Source of the DNA: Halobacteriales archaeon QS_9_68_42
Lineage (GTDB): Archaea; Halobacteriota; Halobacteria; Halobacteriales; Haloarculaceae
Length of the DNA: 7,418 nt
Direction: 5' to 3'
NCBI GenBank assembly: GCA_003022905.1
Contig: PXSE01000053.1
Location: forward strand, 1-7,418
Made by a program: the position numbers and the translations under genes. This document shows positions 1 through 5,786 of this stretch, one piece after another (the stretch's first letter is position 1; every line of letters starts with the position of its first letter). The notes under the pieces were generated by a model that saw only the letters and a program-made list of their open reading frames with translations, had not been told where the DNA came from and did no database searches.

Positions 1-548
1 TCGATGCCGACCGTCTCGAACTTCCCGGGGTTGGTCAGCGGGTCCTCGACGGCCTCCCGGACCTCCCGGACCTGGCTCTCCAGGCCGCCGATGTCGGTGT
101 ACTCGACGTTGGGCTTCTCGGAGATCTCCATTGCCTGGGCGCGGGCGTCGGTCTCGGCGTCCAGCACCGTTTGGATGGCGAAGGAGTCGTTGATGGCCAC
201 GCGGTCGCCGGCCTCGAGCCGGTCGTGGAGCCGCGGGGAGACGTCCGTCAGCACCTCCTGGTTGTTGCCGTGCTGCTTCAACAGCACCTGGTCGTCGGTC
301 AGTTCCTCGACGGTTGCGAGGTACAGCGACGACGTCTTCAGGGCCTCGTTTTCCGCCTGGAGGTCGTTGACCTCGTTGCGGAGTTCGGACTGTCGCTCGC
401 GGGCGGCGTCGAGCTGCTCGGTGAGCTCCTCGTGGACCTGTGACACCTCGAGGTAGTGGGTGCGCAGGGCGGTCAGGCGCTCGGACTCGGACATCTCCGG
501 GTCGAGCTCGAGGGTGGGGCGGTCGGGCAGAGAGGGGCTATGCGACAT
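1..548 (-). CDS. panB: Proteasome-activating nucleotidase PAN (PanB/PAN2-like), N-terminal part
   Basis: Partial: it starts with ATG at 548 and runs off the window at position 1 after 182 codons; family members are about 400 residues. PAN is a hexameric cytoplasmic AAA+ ATPase that unfolds substrates and feeds them into the 20S proteasome. Seen: a short N-terminal tail (MSHSPSLPDRP), then a charged heptad-like segment around residues 20-72 that should form the coiled coil, then the OB/interdomain part (about 73-135, with LLKQHGNNQEVL and DRVAINDSFAIQTVL), then the start of the AAA module at the conserved YTDIGGLESQ (about 152-161). Walker A, Walker B and the arginine finger lie outside the window. 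The MS(R/H)SPSLP start resembles, from memory, the second haloarchaeal paralogue (PanB/PAN2) rather than PanA; that paralogue call is less sure than the family call. A TATA-like box 27-32 nt upstream supports this start and a nearly leaderless mRNA. The neighbour upstream is an oligopeptidase gene. Confidence 0.96.
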   Translation of the reverse strand, partial: MSHSPSLPDRPTLELDPEMSESERLTALRTHYLEVSQVHEELTEQLDAARERQSELRNEVNDLQAENEALKTSSLYLATVEELTDDQVLLKQHGNNQEVLTDVSPRLHDRLEAGDRVAINDSFAIQTVLDAETDARAQAMEISEKPNVEYTDIGGLESQVREVREAVEDPLTNPGKFETVGI

Positions 549-574
549 AGATTGTCGGCCCTAAGTGACCGAGG

Positions 575-580
575 TTAAAA
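575..580 (-). promoter_or_regulatory. TATA-like box of the PAN gene
   Basis: The minus strand reads TTTTAA, followed by CC, 27-32 nt before the PAN ATG at 548, in an otherwise GC-rich 125-nt gap. That spacing places transcription start at or within a few bases of the ATG, as is common in haloarchaea. The rest of the gap (549-673) shows no other gene and no convincing terminator: no hairpin followed by a U tract. Confidence 0.65.
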
Positions 581-673
581 GTGGCTTTGGGTGCGGGAGA
601 CGCTTGCACCGCAGGGGAAGCCGGCGACGCGAGCCGAATCGTGACCCCGGCGGCGCGGTCGGAACCCCGCCGG

Positions 674-2461
674 CTACTGCAGGGACTCGTACTCGGCAAC
701 CATCTCCTCGTAAGCCTCGATGGCCGCCTCGACAGGCTCCGGCGTCGACATCTCGATGCCGGCCGTCTCGAGCAACTCGAGGGGGTAGCCCCGCGATCCC
801 GACCGGAGGAACTCCCGGTAGTCGGCGGCCGCCGGCTCGCCCTCCTCGAGGATGCGGTCGACGATGGCGTTGGCCGCGCTGATGCCCGTCGCGTACTGGT
901 ACACGTAGTACGCCCGATAGAAGTGGGGGATGCGCATCCACTCGCGGGCGATGCGGTCGTCGACGACCGCCGGCTCGTAGTAGTCGGCCTTCAGCCCGCG
1001 GTACAGCTTGTCGAGGCGGTCGGGCGTCAGCGCCTCGCCGTCGGCCGACAGCTCGTGGGCGCGGTGCTCGAAGGAGGCGAACATGGTCTGGCGGAACAGC
1101 GTCGACCGGAACCGCTCGAGGTACTCGTCGATGACGTGCTGGCGGAACGCCTCGTCGTCGATCGTCTCCAGCAGGTGATGCGTCAAGAGTGCCTCGTTGA
1201 CCGTCGAGGCCACCTCGGCGACGAATATCTCGTAACCGGAGTAGACGTGCGGCTGTTCGTCGCTCGTCAGCTCCGAGTGCATCGAGTGGCCCAGTTCGTG
1301 GGCCAGCGTGTACATCGAGGAGACGTCGTCCTGGTAGTTCATCAGGATGTACGGCTGGCTGTCGTAGGTGCCGCTGCTGTAGGCGCCGGACTGCTTGTTG
1401 GCCGTCTCGTACACGTCGACCCACCGCGAGTCGAGGCCCTCGGCCATCCGGTCGCGGTAGTCCGCCCCGAGCGGCTCGACGGCATCGACGACGTACTCCC
1501 TGGCGCGGTCGTACTCGAGGTCCGGCCCCTCCTCGCCGGCCAGCGGCGCGTAGAGGTCCCACATCCGTAGTTCGTCGACCCCGAGACAGTCCCGCTTCAG
1601 CTCGGCGTGGCGGTGGAGGACGTCCAGGTTCGCCTCGACGGTCTCCACCAGCGTGTCGTACACCGACGCCGGCACGTTCGGCCCGTCCAGCGCCGCCTCC
1701 CGGGCGGTCTCGTAGTTCCGGGCGGCGGCGAGCTTCTCGTCGGCCGTCACGCTGTTCTCGTAGGCTGTCCCCACCGTGTTGCGGTACTCCGCCCACTCGT
1801 CGTAGAACGCTTCGTACACCCGTCGCCGGACGTCCCGGTCGGGGTGCTTCTGGAGCGTCGTGAAGTTCGACAGCGTAACCCGCCGCGGCTCGCCGTCGAC
1901 ATCGACGGCGGGGAACTCGACGTCGGCGTTGGTCAGCATGTTGTACACCTCGCCGGCGGCGCCGGTCACCTCGCCGAGGTCCGCCAGCAGTTCCTCTATC
2001 TCCGCCGACCGGGTGTGCGGCTTCATCCGGAGGGTGTCGTCGAAGTAGTGGTCGTACGCCGCCAGCTCGGGGTTATCCTCGATGAACCCGTCGATGCTCT
2101 TGCGGTCGACCGACTGCAGTTCCGGCTCGATGAAGCTGGCCGCGCTGGAGGCGTCGGCCGACAGCGACTGTGCCCGTGCCGAAAGCGCCTGGTAGGTCTG
2201 GTTCGTGGTGTCCTCGTCGCGTCGCATCCGGGCGTAGGCCGCGACGTTGGCCACCTCGCGCATGATGGACTCCCGGAGCTCCAGCACCTCCCGGAGCGCC
2301 TCGGCGTCCTCGGTGACCCGGCCCTCGTAGACCGACAGCTCGTCGAGGCGCTCTTCGACCTCGGCGTAGGCGGCCTCCCACTTCTCGTCGTCGGCGTAGA
2401 GGTCCGAGAGGTCCCAGGTGTACTCCTCGGCGACCTCGCTCCGCTCGGGAACTGAACTCAT
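674..2461 (-). CDS. pepF: Oligoendopeptidase F (M3B family zinc metallopeptidase)
   Basis: 595 residues, the normal size for PepF. It is a cytoplasmic zinc endopeptidase that cuts short oligopeptides, not folded proteins. Seen: the zinc motif HELGH at 388-392 (His388 and His392 as ligands, Glu389 catalytic), the third ligand expected at Glu416 in EVAST, 28 residues on, matching the M3 HExxH...ExxS arrangement, and the C-terminal PepF block HFYRAYYVYQYATG (about 513-526), which contributes substrate-binding His and Tyr residues. The N-terminal half is helical and strongly acidic, typical of salt-in halophiles, and there is no signal peptide. The ATG at 2461 is chosen because a TATA-like box lies 26-31 nt upstream and the N terminus (EEYTWDLSDLY) matches the family start. 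It lies 37 nt after truA and 125 nt before the PAN gene; the latter suggests joint peptide turnover, which is inference. Confidence 0.95.
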   Translation of the reverse strand: MSSVPERSEVAEEYTWDLSDLYADDEKWEAAYAEVEERLDELSVYEGRVTEDAEALREVLELRESIMREVANVAAYARMRRDEDTTNQTYQALSARAQSLSADASSAASFIEPELQSVDRKSIDGFIEDNPELAAYDHYFDDTLRMKPHTRSAEIEELLADLGEVTGAAGEVYNMLTNADVEFPAVDVDGEPRRVTLSNFTTLQKHPDRDVRRRVYEAFYDEWAEYRNTVGTAYENSVTADEKLAAARNYETAREAALDGPNVPASVYDTLVETVEANLDVLHRHAELKRDCLGVDELRMWDLYAPLAGEEGPDLEYDRAREYVVDAVEPLGADYRDRMAEGLDSRWVDVYETANKQSGAYSSGTYDSQPYILMNYQDDVSSMYTLAHELGHSMHSELTSDEQPHVYSGYEIFVAEVASTVNEALLTHHLLETIDDEAFRQHVIDEYLERFRSTLFRQTMFASFEHRAHELSADGEALTPDRLDKLYRGLKADYYEPAVVDDRIAREWMRIPHFYRAYYVYQYATGISAANAIVDRILEEGEPAAADYREFLRSGSRGYPLELLETAGIEMSTPEPVEAAIEAYEEMVAEYESLQ

Positions 2462-2486
2462 GGCCGCCGGTATGGCCGCCGCCGCC

Positions 2487-2492
2487 CTAAAG
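2487..2492 (-). promoter_or_regulatory. TATA-like box of pepF
   Basis: The minus strand reads CTTTAG, 26-31 nt before the pepF ATG and inside the 37-nt gap after truA. The same hexamer occurs at the same distance before hisS. It suggests pepF can be transcribed on its own, as a leaderless or almost leaderless mRNA. Confidence 0.55.
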
Positions 2493-2498
2493 CCGTCG

Positions 2499-3305
2499 TC
2501 ACCGGTCGCCCTCAGCCGTCGACAGCGCGCCCGCCACCCGCGCGCCGGCCAGCTGTCGGCGTCGACGCTCCGCGAAGACCGCTCGCGTGTTCTCGGCGGC
2601 CTCGGCGTCGACTTCGAAGCCGACCGACGGGTACCGCACCCCGACCAGCACCAGCGGCTCGGGGGCCGCAGGGGCGATGCCGTCGGGACCCTCCAGTGGC
2701 TCGGCCGCGAGCGCGCGGTCCAGGAAGGCGAGGTCCCGGCGTCCCTCGGCGACGGCCGCGACGGCCGAGATCAGCCGCCGGACCAGTTGCCGGGCGAAGC
2801 CGCCGGCCCGACAGTCGACGACCAGGAACTCCCCCTCGCGCTCGACGGACACCGACAGGTCCCGGACCGTGCCCGTCTCGTCCGGCGTGAAGTTGTGGAA
2901 GTCATGGCGCCCGGAGAGCCGCTCGCAGGTGGCCCGGGCCAGCGCGTCGTTGACCTCGGGCGCGAACAAGTAGTACCGGTAGGTTCGCTCGGTGGCGTCG
3001 TGGGTGGCGTGGAAGTCGGCGTCGACATTGGCCGACGCCCACGCGCGGACATCGGCTGGCAACTCGGCGTTGAGGGCCCGGGGGCGGAGCCACTCGGGGG
3101 CCTCGAAGGCCACCGTCTGGCCGCGCGCGGAGACGCCGGCGTCGGTCCGGCCGGCCGCCGTGTAGCCGGCCGACGCTCCGTCCTCGAACTCGACGCCCAG
3201 CGCCTCCAGCGCCGACAAGAGGGCGTCCTCGACGGTGTCGCCGTGGGGCTGGCGCTGGTAACCGCGGTAGCCGGTGCCGTCGTAAGCCAGCCGGAAGGCG
3301 CGCAT
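2499..3305 (-). CDS. truA: tRNA pseudouridine synthase A
   Basis: 268 residues, normal for archaeal TruA. The family converts uridine to pseudouridine at positions 38-40 of the tRNA anticodon stem-loop. Seen: N-terminal FRLAYDGTGYRGYQRQP, the catalytic motif GRTDAGVSA with the nucleophilic Asp at residue 55, ERTYRYYLF in the middle, GRHDFHNFTPDETGTVRDL, and the C-terminal GFARQLVRRLISA block. The reading frame is open further upstream, but the ATG at 3305 begins exactly at the conserved first strand and has a TATA-like GTTAAG 25-30 nt before it. It lies between a small PRC-barrel-like gene and pepF. The C-terminal tail (from about residue 235) is variable and Arg/Ala-rich. Nothing is broken. 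Confidence 0.95.
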   Translation of the reverse strand: MRAFRLAYDGTGYRGYQRQPHGDTVEDALLSALEALGVEFEDGASAGYTAAGRTDAGVSARGQTVAFEAPEWLRPRALNAELPADVRAWASANVDADFHATHDATERTYRYYLFAPEVNDALARATCERLSGRHDFHNFTPDETGTVRDLSVSVEREGEFLVVDCRAGGFARQLVRRLISAVAAVAEGRRDLAFLDRALAAEPLEGPDGIAPAAPEPLVLVGVRYPSVGFEVDAEAAENTRAVFAERRRRQLAGARVAGALSTAEGDR

Positions 3306-3329
3306 GCCGCCGGCTACGGCCCGGGGCGG

Positions 3330-3335
3330 CTTAAC
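3330..3335 (-). promoter_or_regulatory. TATA-like box of truA
   Basis: The minus strand reads GTTAAG, 25-30 nt upstream of the truA ATG, in the 41-nt gap after the PRC-barrel-like gene. It is the only AT-rich patch in that gap. It is a weak match to the archaeal TATA box, so the call rests mainly on spacing. Confidence 0.45.
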
Positions 3336-3346
3336 CCGTGGCGCCG

Positions 3347-3592
3347 CTACAAGTCCCGCGAGACCCGGATCTCGGAGTCCGTCACTGTCTCGACCGCCTC
3401 GGCCGGCACCTCGATGTCGTCGCTGTTGGCGTCGCCGAAGCCGAGCCCCTGGAGTATCGCGTCGGAGACGTCGGGGTCGGGGTCGACGTAGGCGGCCTGC
3501 TCTTCGGGGTCGACCTCGGTGACGATGCCTATCTGCTCGGCTTTCGCGTCCATCAGGAACTTGCCCTCGTCCTCGGGTGAGAGAACTGTCAT
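3347..3592 (-). CDS. Small acidic PRC-barrel-like protein
   Basis: 81 residues from the ATG at 3592. The pattern resembles haloarchaeal stand-alone PRC-barrel proteins: a leading LSPEDEGK, a strand pair DAKAEQIGIVTEVD, then AAYVDPDPDVSDAILQGLGF, and a closing strand block with the VPAEAVETVTDSEIRV pattern. PRC barrels are small beta-barrels found in photosynthetic reaction centre H subunits and in the RNA-related RimM; the role of the haloarchaeal stand-alone forms is not known to me. An in-frame ATG at 3616 would add eight residues (MLGVLPDE), but a TATA-like TATTTA lies 28-33 nt before 3592 and almost touches 3616, so the shorter start is preferred. No signal peptide or membrane segment is visible. 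It sits between hisS and truA, which may hint at a translation-linked role, by inference only. Confidence 0.7.
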   Translation of the reverse strand: MTVLSPEDEGKFLMDAKAEQIGIVTEVDPEEQAAYVDPDPDVSDAILQGLGFGDANSDDIEVPAEAVETVTDSEIRVSRDL

Positions 3593-3619
3593 CTCGTCCG
3601 GGAGAACTCCCAGCATCGG

Positions 3620-3625
3620 TAAATA
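3620..3625 (-). promoter_or_regulatory. TATA-like box of the PRC-barrel-like gene (decides the start)
   Basis: The minus strand reads TATTTA within GATATTTACC, the most AT-rich spot in the hisS to PRC-gene gap. It is 28-33 nt before the ATG at 3592 but only 4-9 nt before the alternative ATG at 3616, so it argues for translation from 3592. Confidence 0.6.
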
Positions 3626-3655
3626 TCCTGTGGAACGGCCGGCCGGCGGTCCGTA

Positions 3656-4954
3656 TCAGGCGTAGTCGTCGTAGATCGGCCGGCCCGCCTCGGGCGGGAA
3701 CTCCGCGAGCGGCACCTGCGTCTGGTCGCCCGATTCCATGTCCTTGATCGTGACGGCGTCGTCGGCCAGGTCCTGTTCGCCGACGACGACCACCGTCTCG
3801 GCGTTGATTCCGTCGGCGTACGACAGCTGGTCGCCGAAGCCGCGGCCCGAGAGGTCCGTCTCGACGACGTGGCCCAGCGACCGCAGCTGTCGGGTTATCT
3901 CGGCGGCCTCCGCCCGGGTGTTGCCGACCGTCAGCACGTAGTAGTCCGTCGTCAGCGACTCCTCGGGCCAGACGCCGGCCCGCTGGCAGAGCAGCGACAG
4001 CGGCGCCAGTCCCGGCGCGACGCCGACGGCCGGGGTCGGCTGGCCGCCGAAGGACTCGATGAGGTCGTCGTAGCGGCCGCCGCCGAACACCGACCGCGAC
4101 ACCTCGCCCGTCGAGTCGAAGCACTCGAAAACGACCCCGGTGTAGTAGTCCAGCCCCCGGGCCGTCGACAGCGACACCTCGCAGTGCTCGCGGGCGCCGA
4201 AATCACCGGCCGCCGAAAGCACCGCCCGCAGGTTCTCGACGGCGGCCTCGACCCGCTCGGTGTCCGCGAACTCGACCAGCTCGTCGAGGTCGTCAGCCGC
4301 CAGCACCTCGTTGAAGACCTCGGCCTCCTTGTGGGTCAGCCCCGCCTCGATTAACAGCTCGTGGTACTCCTCGTCGCTGATTTTCTCGCTCTTGTCGACC
4401 GCGCGGATGGCCTCGGCGGTGTCGACGTCGCTGTCGAGCGAGTCCAGCAGGCCACCGAGGATGTCCCGGTGGGAGACGCGGAACTCGAAGTCGTCGCCGG
4501 TCAGTCCTAAGCCCGTCAGCGCGTCCGCCGCGTACGCCAGCACCTCGGCGTCGGCCTCCGGCTCCGCGGAGCCGAACAAATCGACGTTGGTCTGGTAGAA
4601 CTCCCGGAACCGGCCCTGCTGGACCTGCTCGTACCGCCAGAACGGCCGCGTCGAGAACCACTTCATCGGCCGCGCCAGCGCGCCCTGGCGGGCGACGACC
4701 ATCCGCGCGACCGTCGGCGTCAGCTCCGGCGTCAGCGCCACCCCCCGGCCGCCCTTGTCCTCGAAGGCGTACAGCTCCTCGACGATTCCCTCGCCGGACT
4801 TGTCGACGTACATCTGCGTCCGCTCGAGCGCGGGCGTCCCGACCTCCCGAAAGCCGTAGCGGCGCGCCGTCTTCTCAAGGACATCGATGACCTCCCGGCG
4901 GGCCGACATCTCCCTGGGGTAGAAATCGCGGAACCCCTTCAGGCCGTCGTACAT
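3656..4954 (-). CDS. hisS: Histidyl-tRNA synthetase
   Basis: 432 residues, normal length. This class II aminoacyl-tRNA synthetase charges tRNA-His in the cytoplasm. Seen: N-terminal LKGFRDFYP; motif 1 region ending in the conserved Pro41 (FREVGTPALE); TPELTPTVARMV (75-87); motif 2 FWRYEQVQQGRFREFYQ (105-121) with Arg107; the HisRS signature ARGLDYYTGVVFE (266-278) with catalytic Arg267; FGGGRYDDL (290-298); and a C-terminal anticodon-binding domain from about residue 335 (TDYYVLTVG ... INAETVVVVGEQDL). Motif 3 is unusual: where most HisRS have GLERL, this one has GLAPL (315-319), so the usual motif 3 Arg is absent; from memory other haloarchaeal HisRS share this. The ATG at 4954 starts right at the family N terminus and has a CTTTAG box 26-31 nt upstream. 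Confidence 0.97.
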   Translation of the reverse strand: MYDGLKGFRDFYPREMSARREVIDVLEKTARRYGFREVGTPALERTQMYVDKSGEGIVEELYAFEDKGGRGVALTPELTPTVARMVVARQGALARPMKWFSTRPFWRYEQVQQGRFREFYQTNVDLFGSAEPEADAEVLAYAADALTGLGLTGDDFEFRVSHRDILGGLLDSLDSDVDTAEAIRAVDKSEKISDEEYHELLIEAGLTHKEAEVFNEVLAADDLDELVEFADTERVEAAVENLRAVLSAAGDFGAREHCEVSLSTARGLDYYTGVVFECFDSTGEVSRSVFGGGRYDDLIESFGGQPTPAVGVAPGLAPLSLLCQRAGVWPEESLTTDYYVLTVGNTRAEAAEITRQLRSLGHVVETDLSGRGFGDQLSYADGINAETVVVVGEQDLADDAVTIKDMESGDQTQVPLAEFPPEAGRPIYDDYA

Positions 4955-4979
4955 GGGCGTTGCTTCGGGGCCGGCCGCA

Positions 4980-4985
4980 CTAAAG
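4980..4985 (-). promoter_or_regulatory. TATA-like box of hisS
   Basis: The minus strand reads CTTTAG, 26-31 nt before the hisS ATG, inside the 57-nt gap after the cupin gene. It is identical in sequence and spacing to the box before pepF. Confidence 0.55.
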
Positions 4986-5011
4986 GAACCGATACGGTCG
5001 CGGCCGCGGGG

Positions 5012-5374
5012 CTACTCCAGTCGCTCGACGTCCGCCGTCCGGTCGGTCTCGGCGTCGCCCGTGTTGGTCGTCCCGCGCGGCTCGAACAGCAGTATCTCCG
5101 CTTCCTCCTCGGCGACCGGCCGGTGCTCGACGCCCCGTGGGACGACGAGGAACTCGCCCGGCCGGAGCGTCATGTCCGACTGGTCGCGGAACTCGATGCG
5201 GAGTTCGCCCGACCGCACCAGGAACAGCTCGTCGGCGTCCTCGTGGCTGTGCCAGACGAACTCCCCCTCCGCCCTGGCGAGCTTCACCGTCTGTCCGTTG
5301 AGTTCGCCCGCCAGCCGCGGGCTCCACGGCTCGTCGAACGACGCGAACGCCTCCGCGAGATTCACCTTCTCCAT
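5012..5374 (-). CDS. Single-domain cupin protein
   Basis: 120 residues. It is a small beta-barrel with both cupin motifs: motif 1 HSHEDADELFLVRSGE fits HxH(x)4E(x)6G with His42, His44 and Glu49, and motif 2 PGEFLVVPRGVEH fits G(x)5PxG(x)2H with His84. These four residues are the usual metal ligands, so it should bind a divalent metal. The substrate cannot be read from the sequence; relatives are annotated only as cupin domain proteins (mannose-6-phosphate isomerase-like fold). The frame is open back to 5455, but homologues as I remember them begin with MEKVNL, which is the ATG at 5374. A GGAG lies 8 nt before that ATG (5383-5386), so unlike its neighbours this gene may use a Shine-Dalgarno. 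No clear TATA box is seen at the leaderless distance. The C-terminal 20 residues are a polar, acidic tail. Confidence 0.87.
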   Translation of the reverse strand: MEKVNLAEAFASFDEPWSPRLAGELNGQTVKLARAEGEFVWHSHEDADELFLVRSGELRIEFRDQSDMTLRPGEFLVVPRGVEHRPVAEEEAEILLFEPRGTTNTGDAETDRTADVERLE

Positions 5375-5382
5375 GCGAACCG

Positions 5383-5386
5383 CTCC
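5383..5386 (-). promoter_or_regulatory. Possible Shine-Dalgarno site of the cupin gene
   Basis: The minus strand reads GGAG with 8 nt between it and the ATG at 5374, matching the anti-SD core CCUCC over four bases. This is weak, but it fits with the absence of a TATA-like box at the leaderless spacing, and supports the start at 5374 over the upstream in-frame ATG. Confidence 0.35.
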
Positions 5387-5396
5387 GTGTGGGGCG

Positions 5397-5414
5397 GTAC
5401 AGTGGTTGCTGTAC
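5397..5414. repeat. Inverted repeat GTACAG-N6-CTGTAC upstream of the cupin gene
   Basis: Perfect 6-bp arms around a 6-nt spacer (TGGTTG), 23-40 nt before the cupin ATG, where a promoter or operator would be expected. A third GTAC follows at 5425, so GTAC starts at 5397, 5411 and 5425 with exact 14-bp steps. It could be a binding site for a dimeric regulator or a small hairpin. Six-base arms can arise by chance. Confidence 0.4.
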
Positions 5415-5479
5415 TCACGTATCGGTACGACCGCGCGCCGTCGTGCGGTCGACACCGCAATGTTGTACGGCAGTCACCG

Positions 5480-5755
5480 TTAATCGTCGACGACGACCTC
5501 GACCGGGTCGTCGTCGCTCTCCTCGTCGAACTCCTCGCCGGACTGCTGCTGTTGATAGAAGAGGATGCCGGCGACCCCGAGGACGATCCAGGAGCGCCAG
5601 TTGGCCAGGTTGAGCGTGTAGCCGATACCGAACGGCTTCTTGACCAGCATGCCCTCGTCGGGCTGCCAGTACGAGGACATCATCCGCCCGAGCGAGGGCT
5701 TCTGGAAGTTGTACGGGATACCGAACAGTTCGCCGGACTGCGGTTTGTCGGGCAT
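5480..5755 (-). CDS. DUF5808-like small protein with one membrane segment
   Basis: 91 residues. The N-terminal half carries GELFGIPYNFQKPSLGRM and SYWQPDEGMLVKKPFGIGY, a pattern I recognise as the haloarchaeal DUF5808 type (function unknown). Residues about 53-68 (WRSWIVLGVAGILFYQ) form one hydrophobic segment long enough to cross or anchor in the membrane. A Gln run and a very acidic C-terminal tail (about 73-91) follow, probably on the other face. No signal peptidase site is seen. The ATG at 5755 is supported by a TATA-like CTATAAG about 25-31 nt upstream. It lies 45 nt after the true end of the bud32 remnant and 105 nt before the cupin gene, and may be co-transcribed with the latter, for which no strong own promoter is visible. 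I can say nothing about its biochemical role. Confidence 0.78.
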   Translation of the reverse strand: MPDKPQSGELFGIPYNFQKPSLGRMMSSYWQPDEGMLVKKPFGIGYTLNLANWRSWIVLGVAGILFYQQQQSGEEFDEESDDDPVEVVVDD

Positions 5756-5779
5756 ACACGGCCGTACGGCGGGACGGGA

Positions 5780-5786
5780 CTTATAG
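5780..5786 (-). promoter_or_regulatory. TATA-like box of the DUF5808-like gene
   Basis: The minus strand reads CTATAAG, 25-31 nt before the ATG at 5755. It is the best TATA match in the window and indicates a leaderless transcript. The out-of-frame readthrough of the damaged kae1-bud32 gene ends inside this box (TAA at 5781-5783), whereas the original bud32 stop at 5801 lies upstream of it. Confidence 0.65.

Noticed and set aside
549..673. The 125-nt gap between pepF and the PAN gene as a home for a small RNA or a missed small gene.
   Set aside because: Apart from the TATA-like box for PAN I see no conserved coding pattern, stable hairpin or RNA signature.
581..1570. Long plus-strand open frames opposite pepF, and similar ones opposite truA, hisS and kae1.
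   Set aside because: They are antisense shadows produced by high GC and GC-rich third codon positions; the translations are Val/Arg/Gly-rich with no recognisable motifs, while the minus strand carries clear catalytic motifs.
3636..3645. A perfect CGGCCGGCCG palindrome just after hisS as a terminator.
   Set aside because: It is a self-complementary GC run without a loop or a following U tract, and such runs are expected by chance at this GC content.
3306..4124. An upstream extension of the truA reading frame giving 541 residues.
   Set aside because: The extra part overlaps hisS and the PRC-barrel-like gene in another frame, is Arg-rich, and TruA homology starts exactly at the ATG at 3305.
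5375..5455. An earlier in-frame ATG for the cupin gene, adding 27 residues.
   Set aside because: The added stretch is basic and has no family resemblance, while the ATG at 5374 opens with the familiar MEKVNL and has a nearby GGAG.
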